Below, in pieces: positions 61,705 to 64,000 of a DNA stretch of 64,000 nt. The notes beneath the pieces were generated by a model. That model did no database searches. It was not told where the DNA came from and saw only the letters and a program-made list of their open reading frames with translations. Where the stretch lies: the NCBI RefSeq assembly GCF_000407505.1, contig NZ_ASWE01000003.1, positions 682,001-746,000 on the forward strand. The letters run 5' to 3'. Source of the DNA: Enterococcus phoeniculicola ATCC BAA-412 (lineage in GTDB: Bacteria > Bacillota > Bacilli > Lactobacillales > Enterococcaceae). Within the stretch, counting starts at the first letter, position 1; each line of letters starts with the position of its first letter. A program made the translations under genes and the position numbers.

Positions 61705-62059
61705 CTCTAAACAAGAAAGATACTTCTACCAGATTATTAAAAATAAAAAAAGAATGTTGAATAAAAAATAAGGACTGTTAGTAAAGGGGCTTTACTTATC
61801 AATGAAACAACCAGATGAAAAAAAGCTAGAAATCTATTTTTTATTTGAAGGAAATGAAAAAAAGTAGGAGATAGTAATTGGTGATTCGTGTACTCTCTGT
61901 TACAATAGATGAGTAGAACTGTACTATATTTTTGATACAGTATAAGAGAATCTAAATGAATTGAGTAGATTCATTTAAAAAAATTAATAGATGTAGACTG
62001 GTTGAAAAACAGTTTTCTAAAGAAGTTTTTTATTAAAAAAAGTCATAGGAGTGGGGAGA
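61705..62059. other. Leader region of the UPF0173 gene
   Basis: No gene. TTGGTG (61878) and TACAAT (61901) with a 17-base spacer form a good promoter about 155 bases before the start. Downstream are two short inverted repeats, ACTGTA...TACAGT (61918-61941) and AAATGAAT...ATTCATTT (about 61956-61979), which could be operators or leader structure. Confidence 0.5.
61878..61906 (+). promoter_or_regulatory. Promoter of the UPF0173/YtoI-like pair
   Basis: TTGGTG and TACAAT separated by 17 bases; no other good candidate lies closer to the gene. Confidence 0.55.
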
Positions 62060-62740
62060 ATGAAACTAATTTATCATGGGCATTCATGTATTGAAATTCA
62101 ATTAGCGAGTGGTCAAACGATTTTCTTTGATCCGTTTATTACGGGCAATCCTCTAACTGATTTAATTACAGAGGAAGTGAAGGCAAATTGGTTGTTGATT
62201 ACTCATGGACATGCGGATCATGTAGGAGATATGCTGCCAATTGCTAAACAAAATGATGCGACGATTGTGAGTATGGTTGAAGTAGCAAACTATGCACAAC
62301 GTAAAGGCGCTAAGAGTCATGGAATGAATGTAGGCGGTTCTCATACATTTGACTTTGGGAAAGTAAAGTTTGTTCGAGCAGATCATAGTTCAAGCCTTGA
62401 AATAGATGGGGTAGATCAATACATGGGCCTAGCAAGCGGAATTATTTTTCAAGCAGAAGGAAAAACAATCTATCATGCTGGAGACACAGCTTTGTTTAGC
62501 GAAATGAAGACAATTGGGGAACAATTTTCTATCGATGTTGCATTTCTTCCAATTGGCGATAATTTTACAATGGGACCTGAGGATGCTGTTTATGCGGCGA
62601 GATTACTGCAAGCAAAAAAAGTCATTCCCATTCACTACAACACCTTCCCATTAATTAAACAAGACCCAAATGCATTCGTGAAAAATTTGCCTAACGATAG
62701 TGGCATTGTTTTAGCTGTCGGTGAGAGCATTGAACTGTAA
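62060..62740 (+). CDS. UPF0173 metal-dependent hydrolase (YtkL-like)
   Basis: 226 residues, metallo-beta-lactamase fold: [23 protein letters not shown], the metal site [29 protein letters not shown] and [10 protein letters not shown]. The ATG at 62060 follows AGGAGTGGGGAG; an ATG at 62051 lies inside that site. Substrate unknown. The next gene begins 11 bases downstream, the same pairing as ytkL-ytoI in Bacillus. Confidence 0.92.
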   Translation: MKLIYHGHSCIEIQLASGQTIFFDPFITGNPLTDLITEEVKANWLLITHGHADHVGDMLPIAKQNDATIVSMVEVANYAQRKGAKSHGMNVGGSHTFDFGKVKFVRADHSSSLEIDGVDQYMGLASGIIFQAEGKTIYHAGDTALFSEMKTIGEQFSIDVAFLPIGDNFTMGPEDAVYAARLLQAKKVIPIHYNTFPLIKQDPNAFVKNLPNDSGIVLAVGESIEL

Positions 62741-62751
62741 AGGAGAAACCT

Positions 62752-64000
62752 ATGGCAACAAAACATGATTTAATACTTGCACATATCGAAAGTTTACCGG
62801 TGGGGCATCGAATCTCTGTACGAAGTATTGCAAAAGATTTGGGTGTCAGCGAAGGAACAGCTTACCGTGCAATTAAAGATGCTGAAAACATTGGATTGGT
62901 TTCAACGATTCAACGAGTAGGCACGATTCGTATCGAGCGTAAGTTAAAGAAACACATTGAGCGTTTAACATTTGGAGAAGTTGTCCGAATCATTGAAGGA
63001 GACGTTCTAGGTGGTGAAGCAGGTTTAGACAAGGTATTAAACAAATTTGTCATTGGTGCGATGACAAAAGCTGCCATGCAAAGATACATTACACCAGGAT
63101 CTTTAATGATTGTCGGAAACCGATTTGAAGTACAGAAGCTTGCACTAGAGGATGGAGCTGCCGTCTTAATCACCGGTGGGTTTGATACTTCGCCTGAGAT
63201 TTCTAAGCTAGCAGATGCGCTTGAAATGCCAGTTTTACGAACAACTTATGATACATTTACCGTTGCCACTATGATTAACCGAGCATTAAGTGATCAGCTG
63301 ATAAAAAAAGATATTATGCTTGTGAGTGATATTTATATGTCACTGGAAAAAACGCAGTATCTTTCTGTCACGGACACGGTATTAGATTATAAAAAATTAT
63401 CTGAGAAAACAGGACACTCACGGTTTCCAATAGTAAACAAAAGTATGCGCTTGGTTGGAATTGTGACGGCAAAAGACATTGTTGGAAAAGTGGATACACA
63501 GTTGATAGAACGCGTGATGACCAAAGAGCCCATTGTTGTCAAAAAAGGAATGAGTGTGGCTTCTGTTAGTCATCAAATGATTTGGGATGGGCTGGAAGTG
63601 ATGCCGGTCGTCGCAGATGATCTTTCTTTGGTGGGGTTAGTTACTCGTCAAGATGTGATGAAGGCGATGCAGCTTGTTCAAAGACAGCCGCAAATCTCAG
63701 ATACATTGTCTGATCAGATTTCTGGTGAAGTGATTACCATTGAAGAAGATACAGAAGGACAAAAATTGAGCCAACCACAATTTCATTTTGTAGTTTCTCC
63801 GCAGATGGTGAACAGTGTAGGAACGATTTCTTTTGGGGTATTAAGTGAAGTCCTATCAAATGTTGCACAAAAAACAATGATGATGAATCAAAAGAGAAAT
63901 ATTGTCATTGAACAAATGAATCTACACTATTTACGGTTAATTCAGCTGGAAAGCGAGCTTGATGTTCGACCGAAGATTCTTGAAATGGGCAGACGTTCAG
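62752..64000 (+). CDS. YtoI-like protein: HTH, DRTGG, CBS and hot-dog domains (3' end outside window)
   Basis: ATG behind AAAGGAG; the frame is open to the end of the window (about 416 residues visible). Order of parts: N-terminal helix-turn-helix (HRISVRSIAKDLGVSEGTAY), a DRTGG-like middle (LTFGEVVRIIEGDVLGGEAG), two CBS motifs (YLSVTDTVLDYKKLSEKTGH; VMTKEPIVVKKGMSVASVSH) and a hot-dog/thioesterase-like region from about 340 (SPQMVNSVGTISFGVLSEVL). CBS pairs usually bind adenine nucleotides, so it may be a nucleotide-sensing regulator. Confidence 0.88.
   Translation, partial: MATKHDLILAHIESLPVGHRISVRSIAKDLGVSEGTAYRAIKDAENIGLVSTIQRVGTIRIERKLKKHIERLTFGEVVRIIEGDVLGGEAGLDKVLNKFVIGAMTKAAMQRYITPGSLMIVGNRFEVQKLALEDGAAVLITGGFDTSPEISKLADALEMPVLRTTYDTFTVATMINRALSDQLIKKDIMLVSDIYMSLEKTQYLSVTDTVLDYKKLSEKTGHSRFPIVNKSMRLVGIVTAKDIVGKVDTQLIERVMTKEPIVVKKGMSVASVSHQMIWDGLEVMPVVADDLSLVGLVTRQDVMKAMQLVQRQPQISDTLSDQISGEVITIEEDTEGQKLSQPQFHFVVSPQMVNSVGTISFGVLSEVLSNVAQKTMMMNQKRNIVIEQMNLHYLRLIQLESELDVRPKILEMGRRS

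Noticed and set aside
61530-61760. 76-residue + strand frame after the exporter gene
   Set aside because: It runs through the 61514-61552 hairpin and repeat R7, and has no ribosome binding site.

Overview
The window looks like chromosomal DNA of a low-GC Lactobacillales bacterium, most likely Enterococcus or a close relative. The basis is gene content: an asd-dapA-RNase J2 gene order, LuxS, an Mga-type regulator, a giant wall-anchored MSCRAMM-type adhesin, ISL3/IS3/IS256-family insertion sequences, AGGAGG ribosome binding sites and AT-rich intergenic DNA. Genus is inference; there is no rRNA or housekeeping marker to settle it.

Positions 1-8.9 kb carry the end of a surface-polysaccharide locus: two glycosyltransferases, a UDP-sugar dehydrogenase, the dTDP-rhamnose set rmlA-rmlC-(wzx)-rmlB-rmlD, a Wzx-type flippase and galU. 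The first 6 kb are visibly more AT-rich than the rest. A membrane protein of unknown function follows (9.6-11.3 kb). Its last ~50 bases occur again at 17.87-17.93 kb, and the 6.5 kb between the two copies looks like acquired DNA. That DNA consists of a nest of dead insertion sequences (ISL3, a second ISL3, IS3, IS256-like) and a single healthy-looking gene, a Wzy/O-antigen-ligase-like polymerase, the function missing from the locus at the left.

Positions 18-24 kb hold a DapA-superfamily aldolase with a YheO-type regulator, a ComK-like protein divergent from a SigX/SigH-like sigma factor, a DUF1659/DUF2922 pair, a candidate small RNA, an XRE-TPR (RRNPP-like) regulator and a truncated LacI-type sensor domain. 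Positions 24.4-35.5 kb hold a 2333-residue adhesin with 12 SpaA/CnaB-type repeats and an LPQTN sorting motif, a YfcC-type carrier and an Mga-type regulator.

Positions 35.5-47 kb are mostly housekeeping: LOG protein, MazG-like protein, GalM, an esterase, CsbD, an RsgA-type GTPase, a MacB-type ABC pair, LuxS, Asd, DapA and RNase J2. Positions 47.4-58.1 kb form an alpha-glucoside operon: binding protein, two permeases, a GH36 enzyme, a GH65 phosphorylase, a LacI regulator, a MalA-like membrane protein and a GH13 oligo-1,6-glucosidase. Its promoter has a perfect LacI-type operator filling the -35/-10 spacer, and a cre-like site downstream. An intact ISL3 element with an exact 8-bp target duplication (58.4-59.9 kb), a DHA2 drug-type exporter, a UPF0173 hydrolase and the start of a YtoI-like CBS protein complete the window.

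A family of intergenic repeats of up to ~240 bp that end in terminator hairpins recurs at least seven times between 22 and 62 kb. The intact ISL3 copy has split one of them.
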